Source: Candidatus Aminicenantota bacterium (lineage in GTDB: Bacteria > Acidobacteriota > Aminicenantia > UBA2199). Taken from it: a stretch of 6,850 nt of DNA. The stretch lies in contig CP070627.1 of NCBI GenBank assembly GCA_020355945.1, positions 7,448,178 through 7,455,027 of the forward strand. The letters run 5' to 3'. A program made the translations under genes and the position numbers. Of this stretch, positions 1 through 5,092 are shown piece after piece (the first letter of the stretch is position 1; each line of letters opens with the position of its first letter). The notes under the pieces were generated by a model. It did not search any database. It worked only from the letters and a program-made list of their open reading frames with translations, and was not told where the DNA came from.

Positions 1-38
1 GGGGGTCCAGGGGCCCCGCGGCGCGGGGAGCCTAAAAT

Positions 39-54
39 GGCAAAGTGCTTTGCC
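39..54 (-). terminator. Weak intrinsic terminator-like hairpin
   Basis: GGCAAAG (39-45) and CTTTGCC (48-54) are perfect complements around a 2-nt centre, so the realistic fold has 6 bp and a 4-nt loop. Read on the minus strand, the hairpin is followed by ATTTTA (38-33). It sits about 60 nt past the stop of the minus-strand RimJ-like gene and could end that transcription unit. The T tract is short and the stem modest, so termination is only suggested. Confidence 0.35.
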
Positions 55-57
55 CCA

Positions 58-85
58 TACGCTGTGCGCCATGCGCCATGCGCAA
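58..85. repeat. 7-bp tandem repeat (TGCGCCA)
   Basis: Units are TGCGCCA at 65-71, TGCGCCA at 72-78 and TGCGCAA at 79-85, preceded by a degenerate unit TACGCTG at 58-64. The array lies inside the GC-rich module. No spacer structure is present, so it is not a CRISPR. It could be a slippage-prone simple repeat or one copy of a dispersed intergenic word repeat. Confidence 0.65.
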
Positions 86-111
86 TGCTCTCGCCCCCTG
101 GCCGCCGGAGG

Positions 112-678
112 CTAATAAGGCGAAATTTTGGCAGTTAGAATATGGTCTTCCCATTTGCCGGCGATTTTCAAATAGTCTCGGGCATAGCCTTCAACGATAA
201 ATCCTAATTTCCTGAGTAGTCTCCCGCTTTTTTCGTTTCGGGGCATGTAATTGGCCATGACCCGGTGGAGTTTAAGGTGTTTAAAAACAAAATCAACAGC
301 CGCATCCAGTGCTTCATACATGATGCCCTGCCCCTGGTACCTGTGGTGAACGCTGTATCCCAGGAAGCAGGCTTGAAAAACTCCGCGAAGAATATTAGTA
401 AAGTTGCACACCCCTATTATAGGCCCTTCGGGGGATTTCCCGGGAAATACACAAAGCCTCAAGGACTGGCCCAGGAAAAATTCGTTATGTATTTTCTTGA
501 TCTCTGTTTGCCAGAACTCAGTGGTATAGAAACCTTCCGATCGTCTGGGTTCCCAGGGCCGCAAGTATTCCCGGTTTTCATTCACATAAGCGGTTATTAA
601 GTGTGCTTCATCTTGCTCCGGTACACGAAGCAGCAGCCGTACTGTTTTAATAGGCAGTAAATCTTTTAAAGCACTCAT
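112..678 (-). CDS. rimJ: RimJ-like GNAT N-acetyltransferase
   Basis: A cytoplasmic acetyltransferase predicted to move acetyl from acetyl-CoA to a protein N-terminus. In E. coli, RimJ acetylates the N-terminal alanine of ribosomal protein S5; the substrate here is not proven. The chosen start gives 188 residues, close to the roughly 194 of E. coli RimJ. Similarity to remembered RimJ sequence covers the middle and C-terminus: GVxNFxNxxRGxFxAC followed by LGYS, the acetyl-CoA loop RYQGQG at 113-118, HRVMANYMP, SGRLLRKLGF and EGYARDYL ending with a DHxLTA motif. An upstream in-frame ATG at 738 would overlap the preceding gene and would translate repeat DNA. The ATG at 678 is preferred because AAGG (minus strand, 690-687) lies 8 nt upstream. 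It is the last of four minus-strand genes, 43 nt after the PIG-L gene. The family is confident; the exact orthology (RimJ rather than another RimJ/RimL-like enzyme) is less so. Confidence 0.88.
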   Translation of the reverse strand: MSALKDLLPIKTVRLLLRVPEQDEAHLITAYVNENREYLRPWEPRRSEGFYTTEFWQTEIKKIHNEFFLGQSLRLCVFPGKSPEGPIIGVCNFTNILRGVFQACFLGYSVHHRYQGQGIMYEALDAAVDFVFKHLKLHRVMANYMPRNEKSGRLLRKLGFIVEGYARDYLKIAGKWEDHILTAKISPY

Positions 679-703
679 TTTTCTTGCCTTATTGAATGAT
701 GCC

Positions 704-730
704 CACGAATTGCACGAATTTTCACGAAAT
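704..730. repeat. CACGAATT word repeat spanning a gene junction
   Basis: Three units follow each other at 9-10 nt steps: CACGAATT (704-711), CACGAATT (713-720) and CACGAAAT (723-730). The third unit lies inside the 3' end of the PIG-L gene and contains its stop codon (minus-strand TGA, 724-722). The rest fills the gap before the RimJ-like gene. The same words recur at 1469-1476 (CACGAAAT) and 5210-5217 (CACGAATT). Such degenerate words are, from general experience, common between genes in some environmental bacterial genomes; their origin is unknown to me. Confidence 0.6.
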
Positions 731-1432
731 ACCTTCAAACAAGTCTTTCAAAGGCGGATCATAACTCTCCTGGAAAATTTCAAATGCCACTGCTTTTTCC
801 CGGACAAACTCTTTGATCCCGGTTTTTTCAATCGTCTCCTGGAATGTTACGTAGCAATCCAGGGCTTTGAGATTTTTTTTAATATCAATGGTGTCCACCC
901 GGAATACACAGTCGATTTCTTCTGCGGTAGAGCTGTTAAGACGAAAATGGGGACTTTGCCGGGCCATCTCTGCGGTAATCGTATGAAAGGCCAGGCGTTT
1001 CAGCCAGGGGGTATTGTCTTTCATTTGCACAAATGCCCTCTTTACCACCGCGTGGCTCACCAGGTGATCGTGAAAACCACTGATACCATGTACCGCATAA
1101 GTTACCACTACCCGGGGTTGAATTCGTTCTATTTCATCAATGATAACGTTTTCGATCTCCCTGGGGTCCATTTCCTTAAGCCCGCTGTCCGGTAAGTCTA
1201 AAACAGTCATACCGCTTAGGTTTAGGGTTTTGGCCACCTCCTGCATTTCTTTGTGGCGGACTTTCCCCATTTCTTCCGGGGAATACCCGAATTTAAACCG
1301 CTGCTTAGTGGCTTCCCCTTTGGTAAGGGTCAACAAATACACCTCATGCCCCTGCCGCCGCTGCTTTGACATGGCACGAGCCGGACCAAAAGACTCATCA
1401 TCCGGATGCGGGAAAATATAAAGAATTTTCAT
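722..1432 (-). CDS. PIG-L/LmbE-family zinc-dependent deacetylase
   Basis: A 236-residue cytoplasmic protein of the PIG-L family, whose members are metal-dependent hydrolases that remove N-acetyl groups from sugar conjugates (GlcNAc-PI de-N-acetylase, MshB, bacillithiol BshB, and other bacterial deacetylases). The N-terminus has the hallmark PHPDDE (residues 8-13), in which H9 and D12 are expected metal ligands and D11 the catalytic base. The third ligand is probably H123 in GFHDH (119-123), where the more usual first His of G-H-x-D-H is Phe. Length is typical. The start is supported by GAGGT 7 nt upstream (minus strand). No signal peptide or membrane segment is visible. It lies 143 nt after the exported metallo-hydrolase gene and 43 nt before the RimJ-like gene. 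The substrate cannot be deduced; BshB-type thiol biosynthesis is possible, but no BshA or BshC gene is nearby. The stop codon lies within a CACGAAAT-type repeat. Confidence 0.9.
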   Translation of the reverse strand: MKILYIFPHPDDESFGPARAMSKQRRQGHEVYLLTLTKGEATKQRFKFGYSPEEMGKVRHKEMQEVAKTLNLSGMTVLDLPDSGLKEMDPREIENVIIDEIERIQPRVVVTYAVHGISGFHDHLVSHAVVKRAFVQMKDNTPWLKRLAFHTITAEMARQSPHFRLNSSTAEEIDCVFRVDTIDIKKNLKALDCYVTFQETIEKTGIKEFVREKAVAFEIFQESYDPPLKDLFEGIS

Positions 1433-1460
1433 CTTTTTACCTCATATGCTAAAAATTAAA

Positions 1461-1500
1461 ACCCGAAGCACGAAATCACGCAGAAAGCAAATTCGAAACA
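1461..1500. repeat. Degenerate CGAA word repeat in the PIG-L 5' region
   Basis: Successive CGAA-containing words occur: CCGAAG (1463-1468), CACGAAAT (1469-1476), CACGCAGAAAG (1477-1487) and AATTCGAAAC (1490-1499). The stretch lies 29-68 nt upstream of the PIG-L start, so it would be transcribed in that gene's leader if the genes are co-transcribed. CACGAAAT is identical to the third unit of the array at 704-730, linking the two islands. Function is unknown. Confidence 0.5.
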
Positions 1501-1561
1501 AAAGAAAATATTACCTGCGTTCCAGGCTAATTTTGTCTTGAATTTTGAACGTGTGGATTTT

Positions 1562-1594
1562 TTAATTGTTAATTGTTAGTTGTTAATGTTAATG
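1562..1594. repeat. TTAATTG tandem repeat at a gene 3' end
   Basis: Seven-base units TTAATTG (1562-1568), TTAATTG (1569-1575) and TTAGTTG (1576-1582) run into 6-base units TTAATG (1583-1588) and TTAATG (1589-1594). On the minus strand this reads as AACAATTAA-type words. The array covers the last codons and the stop (TAA, 1578-1576) of the metallo-hydrolase gene, so it encodes that protein's C-terminal Ile-Asn-Ile-Asn-Asn tail. The remaining units lie in the gap to the PIG-L gene. Confidence 0.7.
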
Positions 1595-2373
1595 ACCCTT
1601 CCTACTCCGATTTTGACATAATTTTTCCCATAAGCTTCTTTGAACAATTGAATGGCTTTATCCCCGGTGCAGTGGGTGGGCCCCACTTTTAAAACGCCCA
1701 GCTTGCGGAACCGTTCAATGATTCCTTTAACCTTAGTTCCTGATGTTCTAGCCAGGTGAAATCCGCCCAATACCATGTAGACATCTTTATTTCCAATCTT
1801 TTTGGCTTTTTCTATAACATTCACAATACCCGGATGTGCACAACCCGTGATAACGATCAAGCCGTTGGTGGTATCCAGGATGATTGCCTGTTCATTTATC
1901 GGACCTTCCATTTCGCCAGTGAGAAAAACATGTTTACACACTTCTAGTGGCTGATTCACAGCAACCGGTTTAGCCTTCCTTTTTTTAATTTCCGGTTCCC
2001 ACTGCTGCGCCACTGATGTTGGCATGTATACGGAAACATTGGGATTGATTTCCAAAAAGGCAGGAAGCCCTCCCACATGGTCCCAATGCTTATGGGAAAT
2101 CACCACGATTTCAACCGCACCGGGATTGACCTTTAATTGCTTGATATTACTTAACAATAAATCACCTGAACTCCCGGTATCAAAGAGGATGGTCTTTTCC
2201 ATACCTTCTATGAGGGAGGAAAATCCCCATTTGGACTTTAAACCCTCTTCCAGGTAAAGGTAATTATCAAAAAGAATGGTAAGCTTTATCGGACTCTTTT
2301 CTGCTGTTAACACCACATTTACCCCACTGAAAAATAGAATTATTCCCACTACAAAAGTAAAAATTTTTTTCAT
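1576..2373 (-). CDS. Exported metallo-beta-lactamase-fold hydrolase (COG1237-like)
   Basis: A 265-residue metallo-hydrolase. The core motif HKHWDH is at 94-99 and FDTG at 64-67. Further candidate metal ligands are H180 in ITGCAHPGI, H206 in LGGFH and H234 in GPTHCTGD. The EQAIILDT... GCAHPGI pattern is characteristic of COG1237, often annotated as beta-ribofuranosylaminobenzene-linked dihydropterin phosphate synthase-like, a name that may mislead for bacterial members. Unlike a plain cytosolic enzyme it starts with a signal peptide: two Lys, a hydrophobic stretch to about residue 23, and a probable signal peptidase I site after LTA (24). No lipobox Cys is present, so a periplasmic or secreted location is inferred. 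The upstream sequence has only a weak AGAG-type ribosome site about 11 nt before ATG, and the start is chosen for the intact signal peptide. The gene begins 27 nt after the PspC gene. Its last five residues are encoded by an AT-rich tandem repeat. Substrate unknown. Confidence 0.87.
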   Translation of the reverse strand: MKKIFTFVVGIILFFSGVNVVLTAEKSPIKLTILFDNYLYLEEGLKSKWGFSSLIEGMEKTILFDTGSSGDLLLSNIKQLKVNPGAVEIVVISHKHWDHVGGLPAFLEINPNVSVYMPTSVAQQWEPEIKKRKAKPVAVNQPLEVCKHVFLTGEMEGPINEQAIILDTTNGLIVITGCAHPGIVNVIEKAKKIGNKDVYMVLGGFHLARTSGTKVKGIIERFRKLGVLKVGPTHCTGDKAIQLFKEAYGKNYVKIGVGRVININN

Positions 2374-2400
2374 TCGTATTTCGTCTCTTTTTTTTGTTTT

Positions 2401-3015
2401 TTATCTAAACAATTCTTGTACCTCTTTATTGGTGAGCACCCAGATGGTGTAGATTCCCAGGATGGTGCCGAAGGGGATGTTAACTAAATTCAAAATGCCC
2501 AGCACCATAGCCAGGATTCGTGCCCATGATTCATATTTTAAGAGTCCTAAACCTGCGAAGATACCCGGGAGGGAAAGCAGCAACAGCAGCCCGGATACGC
2601 TGATTCCTACAATGCGGGTGATAAAGATAACCTCATCGTCACCCGTGATGATTCCACTGCCGACTAATACGACGAAAACAATAATAGCAGCGAGAATTCC
2701 CAATGCGCTGAGGGCAATATAAAGAATTCCCAGGATCCTGACATGCTCTTCCATCCTGGCCTTTTCTCTATTTTTTTCTTCCGGGCTTAACCGGGCCTTT
2801 TTCTTCTCTTCGGGTGTCCCGGGTTCACCACTTTCCAGGGGTGCATTGGGAATGATGAATATTGCCAGTAAATAAATCAACAGCGGAAGGCCAAATAATG
2901 TAAGCCCGACGGTAATCAGCCGGACAATCACCGGGTCAATGTCAAAATATTCACCAAGACCGCCGCAGATACCTGCCAATACCCTGTCTTTACGACTTCG
3001 ATACAAACGTTTCAT
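2401..3015 (-). CDS. PspC-domain multi-pass membrane protein
   Basis: A 204-residue inner-membrane protein. Residues 1-58 form a typical PspC domain: basic start, GICGGLGEYFDIDP motif, and a hydrophobic helix at about 30-55. PspC proteins sense or relay envelope stress in the phage-shock response, but many homologues lack psp partners, and none is visible here. A highly charged linker (about 61-91, rich in Glu and Lys) follows. Three more hydrophobic stretches lie at about 93-115, 130-158 and 164-195, giving a C-terminal membrane module beyond the usual stand-alone PspC. The start is well supported: AGGAGGT (minus strand, 3028-3022) lies 6 nt before ATG. It is the first gene of the minus-strand group, with the exported hydrolase 27 nt downstream, so a shared envelope role is conceivable. 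The symbol pspC is withheld because orthology to the Psp-operon protein is not shown. Confidence 0.88.
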   Translation of the reverse strand: MKRLYRSRKDRVLAGICGGLGEYFDIDPVIVRLITVGLTLFGLPLLIYLLAIFIIPNAPLESGEPGTPEEKKKARLSPEEKNREKARMEEHVRILGILYIALSALGILAAIIVFVVLVGSGIITGDDEVIFITRIVGISVSGLLLLLSLPGIFAGLGLLKYESWARILAMVLGILNLVNIPFGTILGIYTIWVLTNKEVQELFR

Positions 3016-3130
3016 ATCTCTACCTCCTTTTTAGGATTTTCGCTTTAGATATATTTAACGAAATAAGCAAATAAAAAGTTTTCATTTCCCGTAATTTTTT
3101 ATTTTTTTCAATTTCCTCTCTTCTTCTTTT

Positions 3131-3144
3131 CCCGGTTTCCCGGG
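3131..3144 (-). other. GAAA-tetraloop hairpin in the PspC leader
   Basis: On the minus strand the sequence reads CCCGG-GAAA-CCGGG, a 5-bp G/C stem closed by a GNRA-type GAAA loop. It lies about 115 nt upstream of the PspC start codon, within the predicted leader. It is followed by an A-rich stretch, not by U residues, so it is not an intrinsic terminator. It may stabilise the mRNA or form part of a larger fold; no known riboswitch was recognised. The palindromic DNA could equally bind a protein. Confidence 0.4.
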
Positions 3145-3188
3145 TTGGGGTAAGCTTCCGCCCCTGGAGAAAGGCATCAAAACAATAA

Positions 3189-3217
3189 AAAATATCTTTC
3201 TTCATATCACAGGTCAA
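3189..3217 (-). promoter_or_regulatory. Candidate sigma70-type promoter for the PspC group
   Basis: On the minus strand TTGACC (3217-3212) is separated by exactly 17 nt from TATTTT (3194-3189), matching 5 of 6 and 4 of 6 consensus bases. A perfect TTGACA (3224-3219) lies just upstream but has no good -10 box at the right distance. Transcription from here would give a leader of roughly 165-170 nt before the PspC gene. This is a by-eye prediction in AT-rich DNA, where chance matches are frequent. Confidence 0.35.
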
Positions 3218-3298
3218 GTGTCAAGAGAATCTCAATATAATATTATATACCATAAATCATTGAATAAAAAGTCAATTTTTTCATTGCCTTTAACCGTA

Positions 3299-3352
3299 CC
3301 TCTGTGGCCTGGTTATAACGTGTCCTCTGTGGCCTCTGTGGCCTCTTTGGCT
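3299..3352. repeat. CCTCTGTGG word repeat upstream of the GNAT gene
   Basis: One unit CCTCTGTGG lies at 3299-3307. Three consecutive 9-bp units follow at 3324-3332, 3333-3341 and 3342-3350 (the last is CCTCTTTGG), ending in CTAAAAA. On the opposite strand this reads as CCACAGAGG words. Similar CACAGAGG-type words are, from general experience, dispersed in the intergenic DNA of diverse environmental bacteria. The array ends 34 nt before the plausible GNAT start, between possible promoter elements and the gene. Confidence 0.65.
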
Positions 3353-3386
3353 AAAAATAAAAAAAATGCAATAGCTTGCAGGTGGA

Positions 3387-3920
3387 ATGGATTTTTTGTA
3401 CAATGTCATCATGGATAAAGAGAAACTTGCACCCGGATCGATTGGGTTCCGTCCGATTACCGATGAGGACGTAGAACTTCTTTACCGGGTGTATGCTTCC
3501 ACGCGTGAGGAGGAGATGGCCATGACCGGTTGGAGTAAAGGGCAGATTGAAGAATTTTTACGTATGCAGTTTACCCTTCAACACACTCAATATCTCCGGG
3601 ATTACAAAAATGCTTCGTTTGAAATCATTCTCCTGGATACAGTTCCCATAGGCAGGCTCTATGTGGACCGAAGAAAGAATGAGATACGTATCCTTGACAT
3701 TGCCTTTTTGCCGGAATTTCGTGGGCGGGGAATTGGCTCGAAGATATTGAAAGAACTGATCTCGGAAGCTGACGAGAAAAAACTCCCCCTGAATTTTCAC
3801 GTGGACCACAACAACCCCGCTCAAAGACTCTATGAGCGATTGGGATTTGAGAAAAAGGAACTCAGGGGCATGCATTATTTCATGGAACGATTGCCAATTA
3901 AAAAAAAAGATGAACCATGA
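3387..3920 (+). CDS. GNAT-family N-acetyltransferase linked to the tail-collar cluster
   Basis: A 177-residue GNAT enzyme, predicted to acetylate an amine using acetyl-CoA. The domain runs from about residue 18 (IGFRPITDEDVELL). The beta4 strand plus pyrophosphate-binding loop is RILDIAFLPEFRGRGIG (101-117), and the late motif NNPAQRLYERLGF at 132-144 is typical of the fold. The QFTLQHTQYLRDY stretch (61-73), followed by FEI, resembles, from memory, the GNAT subgroup found beside tail-collar and DUF6916 genes in many bacteria. That fits the two genes downstream, although a 212-nt gap separates them. The start is uncertain. ATG 3387 has AGGTGG only 1 nt upstream, TTG 3396 would have 10-nt spacing to the same site, and ATG 3411 (yielding MDKEKL) has no ribosome site. 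All three leave the domain intact. It has no signal peptide. Substrate unknown; modification of a cluster partner is speculation. Confidence 0.85.
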   Translation: MDFLYNVIMDKEKLAPGSIGFRPITDEDVELLYRVYASTREEEMAMTGWSKGQIEEFLRMQFTLQHTQYLRDYKNASFEIILLDTVPIGRLYVDRRKNEIRILDIAFLPEFRGRGIGSKILKELISEADEKKLPLNFHVDHNNPAQRLYERLGFEKKELRGMHYFMERLPIKKKDEP

Positions 3921-4132
3921 ATGATGAGTGACGAGAAAAAAACTAACCGAATAAAGGTAAAAATGTTCTAAAATGCTTATATAAAAGCCTTTCTAAAAAT
4001 AGACCCGATGGATCACATTTTTTTATTTTTTTGAATTCTTACTTTACTTTTTTTTCTTTTTTTTTTAGAATTGCAGTCATGTCTGGAAAAGATTGCTTTT
4101 AAAAATAAAAATTAAAACAAAAGGAGGTTAAT
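3921..4132 (+). other. AT-rich gap with T tracts before the DUF6916 gene
   Basis: No gene is seen. The start continues ATGA-type words from the GNAT stop codon (ATGAATGATGAGTGACGA, from 3917). Two T-rich blocks follow: 4018-4032 (seven T, A, seven T) and a 20-nt pure pyrimidine run at 4047-4066. No convincing stem precedes either T tract, so a standard terminator is not supported, and no good promoter was found. The gap ends in a strong ribosome site, AAGGAGGT (4121-4128). Whether the GNAT gene shares a transcript with the next two genes is therefore open. Confidence 0.5.
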
Positions 4133-4444
4133 ATGAGTGATATTGAAAAGTTAAAGAAATCCAGCTTCGATCCTCATGTGAACGACACGTTCGAGGTTAA
4201 CGCCGATATACTGGGTGCGGTGGAAGTGGAATTGGTAGAGGTTTCCGAGCACAACCGGGAGAATTTGGAGTGTTTTTCATTGTTATTCAAGGGTCCTAAA
4301 GACAGGTTTTTCGATCAAAGACTTTACAAAGTTAAGCATCCCAAAATGGGAGAACTTGAACTGTTTTTAGTTCCGGTTGTCCACGAGAAACAGGATGCTT
4401 TCTATTACGAATCGGTTTTCAGCCGTTTGCTGGAAAAAAAGTAG
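4133..4444 (+). CDS. DUF6916-type small protein of the tail-collar cluster
   Basis: A 103-residue soluble protein without signal peptide or membrane segment, rich in Glu and Lys. It starts with FDPHVNDTFEV and has the pattern LECFSLLFKGP...LYKVKHPKMGELELFLVPV...YYESVFSRL, which I recognise as the DUF6916 family. Members are short, uncharacterised and, to my knowledge, repeatedly encoded next to tail-collar (COG4675) proteins. The conserved core covers almost the whole length, so the gene looks complete. AAGGAGGT at 4121-4128, 4 nt before ATG, fixes the start. The tail-collar gene begins 60 nt downstream with its own strong ribosome site, so co-transcription is likely. A chaperone or accessory role for the tail-collar protein is inference. 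Confidence 0.75.
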   Translation: MSDIEKLKKSSFDPHVNDTFEVNADILGAVEVELVEVSEHNRENLECFSLLFKGPKDRFFDQRLYKVKHPKMGELELFLVPVVHEKQDAFYYESVFSRLLEKK

Positions 4445-4474
4445 TATTGGAACAAAAAACAAAGAAACAAGAAA

Positions 4475-4487
4475 CTTAATGATTAAG
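4475..4487. other. 13-nt perfect palindrome before the tail-collar gene
   Basis: CTTAAT (4475-4480) and ATTAAG (4482-4487) are exact complements around one G. The site ends 3 nt before the ribosome site AAGGAGG (4491-4497) of the tail-collar gene. It could be a small operator-like site or, as a weak A/U hairpin, affect translation initiation. In such AT-rich DNA a chance origin is quite possible. Confidence 0.3.
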
Positions 4488-4504
4488 AAAAAGGAGGAAA
4501 CAAA

Positions 4505-5071
4505 ATGAGTGAACCGTTTATAGGGCAGATTCAACCGTTTGGATTTAACTTTGCGCCCCGTGGATGGGCAAAGTGTGAAGGTCAATTGCTGCCGATTTCT
4601 TCAAACACGGCATTGTTCAGCCTATTGGGTACGACATACGGTGGTGATGGCAGGACCACCTTTGCTTTACCGGACCTGAGGGGCCGTGTGCCCATGAACC
4701 AGGGTAATGGTCCGGGGCTCAGCACCCGAAAAATTGGGCAAAAAGGTGGAGAAGAGAATATCACTTTAGCCGTGATGCAAATGCCAGCCCACGATCATTC
4801 CGGCAGCGGTAATGTGACAGGAACGGTACAGGCCAACAGTGGTGCTGGTGATACGGACAACCCTGCTGGCAATACCCTGGCAACCCTCAGCCGGACCAAC
4901 CAGTATTCCACAGCAGGTCCCAATACAGCAATGCACAGTGACACCGTGAGTGGCACCGGAAACTTTACCACATCCACAGCAGGGGGCAGCCAGCCCCATC
5001 ACAATATGCAGCCCTACCTGGTGATTAACTACTGTATTGCGCTGGTAGGACTTTTCCCCAGCCGCAGCTAA
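4505..5071 (+). CDS. Phage tail-collar-domain protein (COG4675, Mdp/Mcp-like)
   Basis: A 188-residue protein with an N-terminal phage tail collar domain at about 5-61 (IGQIQPFGFNFAPRGWAKCEGQLLPIS..., LLGTTYGGDGRTTFALPDLRGR). The central part (about 95-160) is Gly, Ser, Thr and Asn rich, like a fibre shaft, and bears the MPAHDH motif (93-98) typical of the family. The C-terminus (QPHHNMQPYLVINYCIALVG, 163-182) matches the usual end of these proteins, so the gene is complete. In phages such domains sit at the base of tail fibres; the free-living COG4675 family ('microcystin-dependent protein') is widespread without phage genes and its role is unsettled. No signal peptide is visible, so any surface location would need another route. 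AAGGAGG at 4491-4497 supports the start. No phage structural gene lies nearby, and a terminator follows, closing the unit with the DUF6916 gene. Confidence 0.93.
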   Translation: MSEPFIGQIQPFGFNFAPRGWAKCEGQLLPISSNTALFSLLGTTYGGDGRTTFALPDLRGRVPMNQGNGPGLSTRKIGQKGGEENITLAVMQMPAHDHSGSGNVTGTVQANSGAGDTDNPAGNTLATLSRTNQYSTAGPNTAMHSDTVSGTGNFTTSTAGGSQPHHNMQPYLVINYCIALVGLFPSRS

Positions 5072-5092
5072 GTGGAAAAAATTAAACCATAT

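Larger units (their letters stand above)
1..111. repeat. GC-rich non-coding module downstream of the RimJ-like gene
   Basis: No gene is seen here. The block is much richer in G and C than the rest of the window. It is bounded by a 7-bp inverted repeat, CCAGGGG at 7-13 and CCCCTGG at 95-101. Inside are a small hairpin (CCCCGC 14-19, GCGGGG 23-28), a second hairpin at 39-54 and a 7-bp tandem repeat at 58-85. Its right edge meets the stop codon of the minus-strand acetyltransferase gene (TAG at 112-114) directly. It resembles the GC-rich terminator-like elements scattered between genes in many environmental genomes; that family assignment is inference. Confidence 0.5.
3016..3386. promoter_or_regulatory. 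Divergent intergenic region between the two gene groups
   Basis: No convincing gene occurs in these 371 nt. The region is AT-rich and separates the minus-strand PspC gene from the plus-strand GNAT gene, so it should hold the promoters of both. Towards the left are the PspC ribosome site and a leader containing a GC hairpin (3131-3144). In the middle are a minus-strand promoter candidate (3189-3217) and a perfect TATAAT on the plus strand at 3236-3241 without a good -35 box. For the plus strand, TTAACC (3290-3295) and TATAAC (3314-3319) with an 18-nt spacer are another weak promoter candidate. A CCTCTGTGG repeat occupies 3299-3352. Confidence 0.5.

Noticed and set aside
58..85. Possible CRISPR array
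   Set aside because: The units are 7 bp and directly adjacent, with no unique spacers; the same holds for the 7-bp and 9-bp arrays at 1562-1594 and 3299-3352.
692..1195. A 167-codon open frame antisense to the PIG-L gene
   Set aside because: The opposite strand carries an intact, motif-bearing PIG-L protein; this frame shows no recognisable domain.
3020..3217. A 65-codon minus-strand open frame starting with TTG upstream of the PspC gene
   Set aside because: No ribosome site, basic low-complexity product, overlap with the predicted promoter and the PspC ribosome site; best read as leader DNA.
3218..3418. A 66-codon plus-strand open frame across the CCTCTGTGG repeat
   Set aside because: It translates the repeat (Ser-Val-Ala-Ser type), overlaps the GNAT start and has no ribosome site or family resemblance.
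4505..5071. Prophage remnant indicated by the tail-collar domain
   Set aside because: No other phage gene, integrase, attachment-site duplication or tRNA is visible, and the neighbours match the free-living COG4675 context. Prophage outside the window cannot be excluded.
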